Shown here: positions 1 to 7,787 of the stretch, in pieces
How positions within the stretch are numbered: position 1 is the stretch's first letter
Layout: each line of letters begins with the position of its first letter
DNA from: Rhizobium sp. 9140
GTDB taxonomy: Bacteria > Pseudomonadota > Alphaproteobacteria > Rhizobiales > Rhizobiaceae
DNA: 64,000 bases
Reading direction: 5' to 3'
Assembly (NCBI RefSeq): GCF_900067135.1
Contig: NZ_FJUR01000003.1
Coordinates: 62,001-126,000, forward strand
Translations under genes and position numbers: made by a program
The notes under the pieces: generated by a model
Told to the model about the DNA's origin: nothing
The model's input: only the letters and a program-made list of their open reading frames with translations
Databases searched by the model: none

Positions 1-1
1 T

Positions 2-1768
2 GCTGCGTTTCGGGCAATCACCGATCGTATCGGCTACGCCGAACTCGAAACCGTATATCGCCAGCGCGAGCAATGGATGCGCGACGCTTCGCTCGATCTC
101 GCCCGCGGCAACATCGCCAAGGCTGTCGAGTCCTACAGTGCAAACGGTCGGATGATGGCATCGACCTTGAAGTCGCAAGCCGTCGAAAACCTAATCTCCG
201 ATTGGAACCGCGACTACGATCCAGCCCGGTCCTCTCTAATCCTCGCCCACCTTCGCCGCGACGTGCGGATGCTTAATGCCCTGGCGCGCGCCAAGCTAGT
301 CGAGCGCGGACTTGTCGATGGCGGTCACGTCTTCAAGACGGAAGACGGCATCCGTCATTTTGCCGCTGGCGACCAGATCGTCTTCTTGAAGAATGAAGGC
401 TCGTTGGGCGTCAAGAACGGCATGCTGGCCAAGGTCGTGGAAGCCGCCCCGGGGCGTATCGTTGCCGAAATCGGCGAAGGCGAACATCGCAAAGTTATCA
501 GCGTAGAGCAGCGGTTCTATAACAACGTCGATCATGGATATGCGACGACGATCCATAAGAGCCAGGGAGCGACCGTCGACAGGGTCAAGGTTCTGGCCTC
601 GCTCTCCCTCGACCGTCACCTGACCTATGTGGCAATGACCCGTCATCGGGAGGATCTCGGCGTCTATTATGGTTCGCGATCCTTCGCCAAGGCGGGTGGC
701 CTGGCCGAGCTTCTATCGCGGAAGAACTCCAAGGAAACGACGCTCGACTACGAGAGGGGCGCCTTCTATCGCGCGGCCCTTCGTTTCGCCGACGCGCGCG
801 GCATGCATCTGGTCAACGTCGCGCGCACCCTCGTTCGCGACCGCCTCGACTGGACCGTTCGCCAAAAACAGAAGCTCGTCAATCTCACCGCCCGCCTGGC
901 GACGATCGGCGCACAGCTCGGTCTCAAGGGCCCGAATACCCAAATGACCCCGAACCCCGTCATGGAGGCAAAGCCAATGGTGTCAGGCATCACCACGTTC
1001 CCGAAATCGATCGACCATGCCGTTGAGGATCGCCTAGTCGCCGATCCGGGTTTGAAGAAGCAATGGCAGGAGGTCACGGCACGCTTTACCCAGGTCTTCG
1101 CCGAGCCGGAGACCGCGTTCAAGGCGGTCAATGTCGACGCCATGCTGAAAGATCCGGCAAGAGCGCAGACAACGCTTGCGAAGATCGCAGCTGAGCCGGA
1201 AAGGTTTGGAGCGCTCAAGGGCAAAACCGGCATCTTCGCCAGAGCGAATGAGAAGGCGGCGCGCGACACGGCGCTTGTCAACGCGCCTGCCCTGGTGCGA
1301 AACCTCGAGCGCTATGTGACGGCGCGCGTCGAGGCGGAGCGCAAGCATGAAGCGCAAGAGCGGGCAATCCGTCTCAAGGTCTCCGTCGACATCCCTGCCC
1401 TCTCTCCATCGGCCAGGCAGACGCTGGATAGGATCCGCGATGCGATCGATCGCAACGATCTTCCTGCCGGTCTCGAATATGCGCTGGCCGAGAAGATGGT
1501 CAAAGCGGAACTGGAGGGGTTTGCCAAGGCTGTGTCCGAGCGTTTCGGAGAACGCAGCCTGCTGCCGATCTCGGCAAAAGATGCAAACGGCGAGACCTTC
1601 CACAAATTGACGGCCGGGATGAACCCTTCGCAAAAAAGCGAAGTGCAGTCGGCGTGGAACAGCATGCGCACGGTGCAGCAGATCGCCGCGCACGAGCGCA
1701 CCACGCTGGCATTGAAGCAGGCTGAAACAGCGCGGCAAACCCAGACAAAGGGGCTTTCCCTCAAATGA
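2..1768 (+). CDS. traA: TraA relaxase/helicase, C-terminal part (5' end outside window)
   Basis: The reading frame is open from base 2, so this is the C-terminal ~588 residues of a much larger protein. It carries late superfamily-1 helicase motifs: TIHKSQGATVDRV (motif V-like) and LTYVAMTRHRE (motif VI-like), followed by a long charged region typical of the Ti/rhizobial TraA tail. TraA nicks oriT and unwinds the transferred strand; the relaxase domain itself lies outside the window. The stop codon overlaps the traF start (ATGA), which indicates translational coupling in a traAFBH operon. Identification rests on the motifs plus the traF-traB-traH order downstream. Confidence 0.93.
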   Translation, partial: AAFRAITDRIGYAELETVYRQREQWMRDASLDLARGNIAKAVESYSANGRMMASTLKSQAVENLISDWNRDYDPARSSLILAHLRRDVRMLNALARAKLVERGLVDGGHVFKTEDGIRHFAAGDQIVFLKNEGSLGVKNGMLAKVVEAAPGRIVAEIGEGEHRKVISVEQRFYNNVDHGYATTIHKSQGATVDRVKVLASLSLDRHLTYVAMTRHREDLGVYYGSRSFAKAGGLAELLSRKNSKETTLDYERGAFYRAALRFADARGMHLVNVARTLVRDRLDWTVRQKQKLVNLTARLATIGAQLGLKGPNTQMTPNPVMEAKPMVSGITTFPKSIDHAVEDRLVADPGLKKQWQEVTARFTQVFAEPETAFKAVNVDAMLKDPARAQTTLAKIAAEPERFGALKGKTGIFARANEKAARDTALVNAPALVRNLERYVTARVEAERKHEAQERAIRLKVSVDIPALSPSARQTLDRIRDAIDRNDLPAGLEYALAEKMVKAELEGFAKAVSERFGERSLLPISAKDANGETFHKLTAGMNPSQKSEVQSAWNSMRTVQQIAAHERTTLALKQAETARQTQTKGLSLK

Positions 1769-2331
1769 TCATGATGATGCTTGAAGGTGGCACGGTGCCT
1801 CGTCAACGTCGCCGCGCCTGCTTCACGTTATCCGTGGCCGCCGGTCTGTTGATCGTCCTCTTTGCGGCCGGTTGGGTTGGTGGTCTGCGCATCAACACGA
1901 CGCCCAGTGAGCCGCTCGGCCTCTGGCGCATCGTTCCTCTCAACCGCTCGGTCCGATCCGGGGAAACGGTTTTCGTGTGCCCGCCTGACAATACTGCTAC
2001 GCGCGAGGCGAGGCAGCGCGGATATCTCCGTCCGGGACTTTGCCCCGGTGGGTTCGGACCGTTGATCAAGACCGTCATCGCGGTGGCGGGACAGCGCGTG
2101 GACGTCACCGATCGTCTCGCCATTGATGGCGTGCCGATCCCCGGATCCCGCATCATAGAGAAGGATGCACAGGGGCGATCTCTTCGGCACGATCAAAGCG
2201 GGATGGTGCGAGCCGGAGAGGTGTATCTGCACTCCGACTTCATCGGCTCCTGGGATTCCCGGTATTTTGGGCCGGTGCCTGTTTCAGGCATGCTCGGTCT
2301 GGCGCAAGAGGTGTTGACCTATGCCCCGTGA
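1765..2331 (+). CDS. traF: TraF conjugal transfer peptidase (S26 signal-peptidase-like)
   Basis: 188 residues. An N-terminal membrane segment (about residues 19-35) is followed by NTTPSEPLGLWRI, matching the region of the catalytic serine in RP4 TraF. A lysine in PLIKTVIAVAGQRVDV fits the general base, and LHSDFIGSWDSRYFGPV resembles the conserved C-terminal box of S26 peptidases. In the RP4 family this periplasmic enzyme matures or cyclises the TrbC pilin; trbC is in this window. The first ATG overlaps the traA stop, and a later ATG or GTG a few codons in could be the real start. It overlaps traB by 11 bases. Confidence 0.93.
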   Translation: MIMMMLEGGTVPRQRRRACFTLSVAAGLLIVLFAAGWVGGLRINTTPSEPLGLWRIVPLNRSVRSGETVFVCPPDNTATREARQRGYLRPGLCPGGFGPLIKTVIAVAGQRVDVTDRLAIDGVPIPGSRIIEKDAQGRSLRHDQSGMVRAGEVYLHSDFIGSWDSRYFGPVPVSGMLGLAQEVLTYAP

Positions 2332-3487
2332 GATCGTGATCACGGCCGTTCTCGTCCCGCTTGCCGTGGTGGTCGGTACGATCGGCTGGAGCGGCCAGGC
2401 GGCCCTACTGCCTGCGGCAACCTTCTTCCCGCTTCTGTGGGCGCGATCACCAACGCGGATCGCAGCGGCCCTCGTCGCGGCCGGCTATTTCCTGGCGGCG
2501 TCACGGGGTTTGCCATCCGGCGTCGCACAGTTCTTTGCTGCGGATCTCTGGGTCGGCCTCAGTTTCTGGGTCGCGGCGGCATCGTCTTTCGTTGCTGTCC
2601 ATGCGGCGCTTTGGACGATGCGGTCGGGCTCGGCAAAATCAGCACGCTATCTGCTCATCTTGGCTCTCACCGGTCTGCCGCCACTCGGCATCACAGGCTG
2701 GGCGCATCCGCTGACGGCGGCCGGCATACTGTTTCCAGAATGGGGATGGTGGGGGCTTCTCGCGTTGACAGCCGGCCTGATCGGTCTCGTAACCCGGATC
2801 GGGCCGGCTATCGCCATTGCCCTGTCAGGTCTATGGCTTTGGTCCGCCGCATCGGGGACAAATCAGATTCTACCGGAGGGGTGGCGTGGTGTCGACCTTG
2901 AAATGGGCGCGAGTCTCGGCCGCGATCAATCCCTTCGACTTCAACGTGACCTGGTGACGGCTGTTCGGCAGGCTGCCGGAACACGAGAGACCGTCGTCGT
3001 GCTTCCCGAGAGCACACTGGGCTTTTGGACGCCAACGCTTGAACGTTTCTGGCGGAATGAGGTGCAAGAAACGCACGTGACTGTAGTCGCCGGCGCGGCG
3101 GTCGTCGATGCGGTTGGCTACGACAACGTCATGGTGGCCATCGATGCGCATGGGGGGCGTGTCCTCTATCGCGAGCGCATGCCTGTTCCGGTTTCGATGT
3201 GGCGTCCATGGGAGCGATGGACAGGAGAGACTGGCGGCGCCCGCGCCAACCTCTTGGCCAATCCTGTCGTCGAGGTCGCGGGCCGAAAGATCGCGCCTCT
3301 TATCTGCTACGAGCAGCTCGTACTGTGGCCCATTCTCCAGTCGATGCTACACCGACCCGACGCGATCGTTTTGATCGGCAATGGCTGGTGGACGACGGGT
3401 GGCAACATCGTCGCCATCCAGCGCGCGAGCGCCAAAGCCTGGTCCGCCCTGTTCGGCGTCCCCCTTGTGATTTCCTTCAATACCTGA
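2321..3487 (+). CDS. traB: TraB conjugal transfer protein (nitrilase/Lnt-like)
   Basis: 388 residues. The N-terminal half is a string of hydrophobic segments (about residues 1-175). The C-terminal half is a carbon-nitrogen-hydrolase-like domain with VVLPESTLGFWTP (Glu), RERMPVPVSMWRPWERW (basic residue) and ICYEQL (Cys), laid out as in apolipoprotein N-acyltransferase. This matches TraB of Ti and rhizobial plasmids, which accompanies TraF and TraH. Its exact biochemical role is not settled. It starts inside the end of traF, so it is translationally coupled. Confidence 0.92.
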   Translation: MPREIVITAVLVPLAVVVGTIGWSGQAALLPAATFFPLLWARSPTRIAAALVAAGYFLAASRGLPSGVAQFFAADLWVGLSFWVAAASSFVAVHAALWTMRSGSAKSARYLLILALTGLPPLGITGWAHPLTAAGILFPEWGWWGLLALTAGLIGLVTRIGPAIAIALSGLWLWSAASGTNQILPEGWRGVDLEMGASLGRDQSLRLQRDLVTAVRQAAGTRETVVVLPESTLGFWTPTLERFWRNEVQETHVTVVAGAAVVDAVGYDNVMVAIDAHGGRVLYRERMPVPVSMWRPWERWTGETGGARANLLANPVVEVAGRKIAPLICYEQLVLWPILQSMLHRPDAIVLIGNGWWTTGGNIVAIQRASAKAWSALFGVPLVISFNT

Positions 3488-3504
3488 ACTTTGGAGCCTT
3501 CGTC

Positions 3505-4116
3505 ATGGATGCTGCCTTTATCGCGGAATGCGCCGATCCCTCGCTGAAACCCGCCATCGTCGAGCATTTCGTAGCCGCTGTCGGTCCGGGCGATCCGCTG
3601 GCCGTCACCGTCAAAGCCGGAGGGCGGCTCATCCTTGTACCAAAACCGAAGACGCCCGACGAGGCTATGGAGATCATACGCCAGTATGTCGGGCAGGCCG
3701 TCGTGCGTGTGGGCCTTACACAGTTCCCGGCGGGTGTCGGCGTGAAGGACGCATCCGAGCTGAAACCAGATCTGATGGAGCCTTGCGAAAATCTTCGCAT
3801 GGGGACGAAGATGTTTTCAAAGATCATGCGCATCGTTTCACAGTGGTATGGCAACCCAACGAGCAAAGAGGTGCTTCCACAGATCTTCGAAGATGCCGTT
3901 TACGCCTGGAACACCGGCCAGTTCGAGGGGCAAAGCGTGTTTCAGGCGCAGGATCCAGGAGGAACAATCGTCGATCGGAAGGAAGTTTCTTCGGATGCCG
4001 CGGACAAACCTGCGGATGCTAACCCCTCCCAGAGCGAAGGGGAGCCCCTAGACGAAAAAGAGGTTGGGACTGCGGGAATTCGGGTCGATTTGTCCCGGAT
4101 CGGTGGGCAGAAGTAG
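3505..4116 (+). CDS. traH: TraH conjugal transfer protein
   Basis: 203 residues from the ATG that begins MDAAFIAECADP; the frame is open further upstream, but this start matches Ti-plasmid TraH and lies 17 bases after traB. Several blocks (CADPSLKPAIV near the start, VRVGLTQFPAGVGV, EPCENLRMGTKMF, AYAWNTG-like end) resemble the layout of VirB1-type lytic transglycosylases, but the usual ESG catalytic motif is not seen. Position and sequence make TraH secure; the muramidase-like relationship is inference. The C-terminal ~50 residues are polar and probably disordered. It is the last gene of the plus-strand traAFBH run. Confidence 0.9.
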   Translation: MDAAFIAECADPSLKPAIVEHFVAAVGPGDPLAVTVKAGGRLILVPKPKTPDEAMEIIRQYVGQAVVRVGLTQFPAGVGVKDASELKPDLMEPCENLRMGTKMFSKIMRIVSQWYGNPTSKEVLPQIFEDAVYAWNTGQFEGQSVFQAQDPGGTIVDRKEVSSDAADKPADANPSQSEGEPLDEKEVGTAGIRVDLSRIGGQK

Positions 4117-4148
4117 TGCTGGATCCGACTTCGAGGACAGGTAAAATA

Positions 4149-4769
4149 TCAGGGATCAGGTTCGACAATTGCGACATTGAGGTCGTTTAGTATATCAGCC
4201 AGACCCGGCGCGCGGATCAGCTTCGTCGTGCGGACCGCCTTCAGTTTTCCAATAGCTCGATCGAACAGTGCAAGGTTGGTGTGGCCGTTGAGCCGAGACG
4301 GGTAGATGATGCCGTCCACCTGGCTGTCGTGTTCATTGAAGGCGACCGCCCACTTCCGTGCGAGGGATTGCTTTGAGCCCTTCGCGACATCCGTCGGCAC
4401 ACCCATCTTGATCGGCCCGTCGTCTCGAAGATCGACCATCATCAGCGGATTGATGACCTCGATCTCTGCGAAATTGCGGTCGTACAATTCGGATTCAGCT
4501 ATCGGCAGGTCGCCGAGGACCCCATCGCGTTGATCGCGCAAGACGGCTTCGAGAAAGCACACCTTCACCGTATCGCCCAAATAGAGCACCCCGAACCGGT
4601 TTGCGAATTTGCGCCGGCGTGGGTCGCTGAAACGGCTCGGCGTTTTACCGAAGCCCAGTGGATCAGGGTAGGTGCCCAGATAGATGCGACCGAACCGAAG
4701 TCCGGCTGCGACCGTATGCAGGTGAAGGCTTGCATTTGCAAAGCCGGGAGGCGGCAGAGTACGTGCCAT
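4149..4769 (-). CDS. RES-domain toxin
   Basis: 206 residues. RES-family blocks are visible: RFSDPRRRKFANRFGVLYLG (about residues 45-65), a VCFLEAVLRDQ block with the conserved Glu, and DGIIYPSRLNGHTNLALF near residues 155-172. Characterised RES toxins consume NAD+ and stop growth until neutralised by a partner with a C-terminal toxin-binding domain. Its ATG directly abuts the stop of the upstream gene at 4770, the usual antitoxin-then-toxin order. It probably acts as a plasmid addiction module. Confidence 0.88.
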   Translation of the reverse strand: MARTLPPPGFANASLHLHTVAAGLRFGRIYLGTYPDPLGFGKTPSRFSDPRRRKFANRFGVLYLGDTVKVCFLEAVLRDQRDGVLGDLPIAESELYDRNFAEIEVINPLMMVDLRDDGPIKMGVPTDVAKGSKQSLARKWAVAFNEHDSQVDGIIYPSRLNGHTNLALFDRAIGKLKAVRTTKLIRAPGLADILNDLNVAIVEPDP

Positions 4770-5525
4770 TCAGCGGAAATCTCGACCAATGCTCTCGACA
4801 ACCTCGAGCGCTTGCTCGGTCCGTCCCCGCTCCAATGCCTCGCGACCTGTCAGTCCGTCCAGCTCTCCGTGGGGCTGGACCAGGAACCGGTAAACCGCCC
4901 AGGCTCCGCCCAGTCGCTCGTGGAGCGCTGCAAGCGCTGCAAACGGCTTGCCATCGGCATCGATCTGCCAATCCGGGAAGCGAAAGCCGCGTTTCGCGCC
5001 ATCCAGCCCCAATACCAGTCCGGTCTGGCGCTTTGAATTCACCGTTACCCTTGTCGTGCCAAGCAGCTTGGCGAATTCGTCGGCATTCAGCATGTCAGTG
5101 CCGCTGAGGACCTCAGCAGCCTTTATGCGTCCCCGCGCCCGTGCGGCCACCAACGCCTGCTCCAATTCCGGATCCAGTGCATCGTTCTCCTCTACGACAG
5201 GCACCGTTGTCATTTCCACCGCCTCAACGGGAGTGACAACCATCTCACCTTCGGAATCGACATCGACACGGAAGCTGACCGGGTGGCCAGCAGAACGGCT
5301 TTTTGCGATCGCCTGACCGTATTCCTGGAGGAGCGCCTTGACGCGATTGGGATTGCCGGTCAGCGCTTTTGAGGCATTGTCCGGGATCTTGATCTTGAAG
5401 GCGGCTGTCCCCTTTGCAAGCGGGGCCGCCGCTGTCGTCAGGAAAAAAGCCATGGGTTCAGCGCCCGTTTTGTCGCGCCTGCTCGAACCGTCGCGTATGC
5501 TGGTTTTCGACTTCAGAGATGCCAT
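4770..5525 (-). CDS. Xre/MbcA/ParS-type antitoxin for the RES toxin
   Basis: 251 residues. A polar N-terminal ~70 residues precedes an acidic middle and a HTH-like section (MLNADEFAKLLGTTRVTVNS, about residues 142-162). The C-terminus has the toxin-binding features WQIDADGKPFAALAALHERL and GREALERGRTEQALEVVESI. The ATG at 5525 has a strong GGAGGG Shine-Dalgarno nine bases upstream. It is longer than most Xre antitoxins of this class because of the N-terminal extension. The pair is expected to be autoregulated; direct repeats just upstream are candidate operators. Confidence 0.86.
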   Translation of the reverse strand: MASLKSKTSIRDGSSRRDKTGAEPMAFFLTTAAAPLAKGTAAFKIKIPDNASKALTGNPNRVKALLQEYGQAIAKSRSAGHPVSFRVDVDSEGEMVVTPVEAVEMTTVPVVEENDALDPELEQALVAARARGRIKAAEVLSGTDMLNADEFAKLLGTTRVTVNSKRQTGLVLGLDGAKRGFRFPDWQIDADGKPFAALAALHERLGGAWAVYRFLVQPHGELDGLTGREALERGRTEQALEVVESIGRDFR

Positions 5526-5561
5526 GTCTCACCCTCCGTTCGGAGATCTATATATGGCAAG

Positions 5562-5589
5562 GTTGGTTAAGTTCGTCAAGTTGGTAAAG
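5562..5589. promoter_or_regulatory. Direct repeats upstream of the RES/Xre operon (candidate operator)
   Basis: GTTGGTTAAG (5562-5571) recurs as GTTGGTAAAG (5580-5589), start-to-start 18 bases. They lie 37-64 bases upstream of the antitoxin ATG, beside a minus-strand TTGACG that could be the -35 and an AT-rich TATATA stretch (about 5548-5556) that could be the -10. The placement fits autoregulation by the Xre-type antitoxin. No direct evidence of binding. Confidence 0.4.
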
Positions 5590-5662
5590 CCGTAGTGCTC
5601 CTGATCTTCTGTGTCCTGATTGCGGCTACGTGGACGACTGCGGAGTGATCGACGACAATCAT
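5576..5662 (-). pseudogene. vapC remnant (first codons of a PIN toxin)
   Basis: A 28-codon frame starts with ATG at 5662, overlapping the vapB stop (ATGA). It begins MIVVDHSAVV, very like the canonical VapC start MIVVDTSALV, in which the Asp is a metal ligand of the PIN active site. After about 13 residues the similarity is lost and a stop follows at 5576. The rest of the roughly 130-residue toxin is missing, replaced by the upstream region of the RES/Xre operon. Confidence 0.7.
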
Positions 5663-5910
5663 GGTTGATGCAGGTCGTCGAGGATTTCTTTCGGGGATGA
5701 TGTATCAAGCAGCGGTAGGGCAGAAACCTTTTCCCCGATCGCTGTCATCTGTTCGACGGTCATGCGATGTCTCACAGGCAGGTCGCCGAAAACCCCGAGG
5801 GCCTGAGCTTCACGTTCGAGGGCAGCGCGTATGATATCGTCCGGTCTGCGCCCGACACGGGCCGCAATTTCCCGGGCAAGCTGTTCGGTGTCGTGGGTAA
5901 GCTGCAACAT
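5659..5910 (-). CDS. vapB: VapB-family antitoxin (Rv0623/PSK type), orphan
   Basis: 83 residues. MLQLTHDTEQLAREIAARVG then RRPDDIIRAALERE is the ribbon-helix-helix-like N-terminus of the Rv0623/PSK transcription-factor antitoxins. The tail (about residues 40-83) would wrap a VapC toxin. Only a short vapC stub follows, so the antitoxin appears to have lost its partner. It may still repress its own promoter or neutralise a VapC encoded elsewhere. Confidence 0.83.
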   Translation of the reverse strand: MLQLTHDTEQLAREIAARVGRRPDDIIRAALEREAQALGVFGDLPVRHRMTVEQMTAIGEKVSALPLLDTSSPKEILDDLHQP

Positions 5911-6215
5911 GGGTTCGCTCTAAATGGGTCCTTCCATGTAAAGCATTTCGCAAAACAATGACAGATTTCTGCTCAGGGGCCATGAAGCTGAGATCGCTTG
6001 GCCAATTGTGAGCTGACACGTTTTCCGCGAGTAAACAAAATCCGTGGTTTGCAATTCCGAGAAAACGATTTAGAAAACCATTCCATCATGGTCAACTTAC
6101 GCGATTGAATATGCTTCATTCTTTACCAGGTCACTGTTCGCGCGCGTCGCGGTCCCTCTGACTGCCGACGCACTTCGCCACCGCGGAACGGGTGCGATTT
6201 ACAGGGAGAGTATGG
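5911..6215. other. Intergenic region between divergent vapB and traR
   Basis: No gene seen. The stretch is AT-richer than its surroundings near 6040-6120 and must hold the vapB promoter (minus) and the traR promoter (plus). An AGGGAGAG ribosome-binding site lies at about 6201-6208, before the traR ATG at 6216. I did not find a convincing tra-box palindrome here. Confidence 0.5.
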
Positions 6216-6920
6216 ATGACAAACTGGGTCGAGAAACTGCTGGATATCACTGTGATCGGAAACGATCAGTCCATGGTCAAGGGCGCACTGGCCAATCTTG
6301 CTGATCGGTTCGATTTTGTGGGCTATGCCTTCGTCAACATTCGTCCTGGGCAGACCTATGCGGTCTCCAACTACGATATCGACTGGCAGAAAATCTATGA
6401 CACGCTGGACTACCGGTTCATCGATCCGGTCATGCGGCAGGCCCAGCTGATAAGGCGCGCTTTCGCCTGGTCCGGCGAAGCCGACAAGAGCTCGCTGTCC
6501 AAAAAGCAGAAAAACTTCTTTTCGAAAGCCGCTGATTTCAACATTCGCTCGGGCGTTTCCATCCCGGTCGCCACCGCCAACGGTGCCATGTCCATGCTGA
6601 CCTTTGCATCGGCGAAGCCTTCGCTTGCCAGTGATATGGAGATCGATGCGATTATGGCCGCATCAGCGGTCGCCCAGCTTCATACGCGTCTTGAGCACAT
6701 GCGTGTCACGCCCTCCATCGAGGAAAAGATTGTCCTGACGCCGAAGCAGGTGAACTACATTCGCTGGCTGTCGCTTGGCAAAACCGTCGAGGTGATCGCT
6801 GAACTAGAGCAGGCAAAGTATGCTGGCGTCCGCTCTGCGATTGACGATGTCAGAACGCGCTACAATCTGGCCAATCATGCACAGGTGGTGGCTTTGGCCA
6901 TCCGACGCGGCCTGATTTAG
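6216..6920 (+). CDS. traR: TraR, LuxR-family quorum-sensing activator of conjugation
   Basis: 234 residues starting MTNWVEKLLDIT; this ATG follows AGGGAGAG, so it is preferred to the ATG 24 bases upstream. The N-terminal autoinducer domain keeps the TraR pocket pattern: NYDIDWQKIYD (Trp and Tyr), RFIDPV (Asp) and AFAWSGE (Trp). The C-terminal HTH contains LTPKQVNYIRWLSLGKTVEVIAEL and ends LAIRRGLI like Ti TraR. With acyl-homoserine lactone bound it should activate the tra and trb operons; TraM, encoded just downstream on the other strand, should inhibit it. Confidence 0.93.
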   Translation: MTNWVEKLLDITVIGNDQSMVKGALANLADRFDFVGYAFVNIRPGQTYAVSNYDIDWQKIYDTLDYRFIDPVMRQAQLIRRAFAWSGEADKSSLSKKQKNFFSKAADFNIRSGVSIPVATANGAMSMLTFASAKPSLASDMEIDAIMAASAVAQLHTRLEHMRVTPSIEEKIVLTPKQVNYIRWLSLGKTVEVIAELEQAKYAGVRSAIDDVRTRYNLANHAQVVALAIRRGLI

Positions 6921-6934
6921 GCTGATCCGGCGGG

Positions 6935-7234
6935 TCAGGTTTTGGGCGTATAGCCCAGAATGTGCAGCAGGGTGGTCAGCGCCGACATTTGCGCGTGCAT
7001 CCTGATGGTTGCTTCGAGATAGGCAATATGGGTATCGCTAACAAGCTCCTTACCGGCTTTAACGTCAGCCGGCAGTTCATTGAACAGATTTTCTGCCTGC
7101 TCCAACAGTTCGCGATGTTCGCGGATTGCATCGATCGTGAGACGCTCGACGAGCGGTGACGGAAGCCCATGCAGGAGGCCTACCAGCGGCTTCAGATCGA
7201 CTGCCTCGCCATTCAATCGGTCGTCGGCGTCCAT
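6935..7234 (-). CDS. traM: TraM, TraR anti-activator
   Basis: 99 residues from the ATG at 7234, preceded by GGGAG; the frame is open further upstream, but the sequence MDADDRLNGEAVDLKPLVGL aligns with Ti TraM starts. The body is helical, with LTIDAIREHRELLEQAENLF in the middle and MHAQMSALTTLLHILGY near the end, a pattern characteristic of TraM. TraM binds TraR and prevents DNA binding, setting the quorum threshold. It converges on traR with only 14 bases between the stop codons. Confidence 0.92.
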   Translation of the reverse strand: MDADDRLNGEAVDLKPLVGLLHGLPSPLVERLTIDAIREHRELLEQAENLFNELPADVKAGKELVSDTHIAYLEATIRMHAQMSALTTLLHILGYTPKT

Positions 7235-7295
7235 GTTCAACTCCCAAAACAGGAATGCGCGGTGCGCCCCCGCATAGTTCCTGACCCCTGGCGAT

Positions 7296-7464
7296 CGGGG
7301 AGTTTGTAACCGAGCACACTCAGCCCATGGACCTTTAGTTCCGAGGAACCTGGACATACGTCCACGGCTCCCCGACCATAGGTCGAGGAATCTGGCGCCC
7401 TAACGGCGGGCACCAAACCGGTGTGCTTCGGGTTACAAAGCCCGGAGGCAGCGCGTACTGCCTC
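7296..7464. ncRNA. Highly structured intergenic element (candidate RNA)
   Basis: A long inverted repeat closes the element: TTTGTAACCGAGCACAC (7303-7319) against GTGTGCTTCGGGTTACAAA (7421-7439), extended outward by CGGG/CCCG. Inside lie several small hairpins: GTTC/GAAC (7339-7350), TGGAC/GTCCA (7351-7364), CGACC/GGTCG (7374-7386) and GCC/GGC near 7398-7408. A near-perfect 12-base direct repeat CGAGGAAYCTGG sits at 7342 and 7384. A further perfect hairpin, GAGGCAG/CTGCCTC, occupies 7445-7464. I recognise no known family. It could be a leader of traM, an independent small RNA, or a DNA cruciform site; the strand is undetermined. Confidence 0.5.
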
Positions 7465-7787
7465 ACCAGCGCTTATAGCGACCTAACCTTGTTCGCGCCA
7501 CCGCAGATTTGTTGGCGTACTGGGTCGGCTCGCGGCCAACGCTTGAAGAAGGAACCTAGAGTCGTTGTCGCTTTTGTGTCCAAAATGAAACGCGGAGATC
7601 GACCAATAGTCGAACTAAATTAACCTCTGCATCGCGAGGCCCTTTCTCGTCGAGAAGTTGCGTTTGAAACGCGAAAGCAATCAGGCTACAGCACGATCCC
7701 TTGAAGTTCTGCATCGCCGCCGAACTCGTTTGGCTGATCATTCGATCTCTGCGGCGGATTGTCAGTCCGCCGTGTTGGAAACGTATA
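7465..7787. promoter_or_regulatory. cinR-type gene upstream region with leader hairpin
   Basis: No gene supported between 7465 and 7787. A perfect 7-base inverted repeat CGGCGGA/TCCGCCG (7752-7758 and 7766-7772) sits 15 bases before the proposed TTG start of the LuxR gene and could influence its transcription or translation. Confidence 0.35.

Noticed and set aside
1034..1738. Minus-strand 234-residue frame in traA
   Set aside because: A shadow of the TraA coding frame; no ribosome-binding site and no domain.
7303..7439. Retron msr-msd region, because of the long closing inverted repeat with inner hairpins
   Set aside because: No reverse transcriptase gene is present on either side; the neighbours are traM and a LuxR gene.
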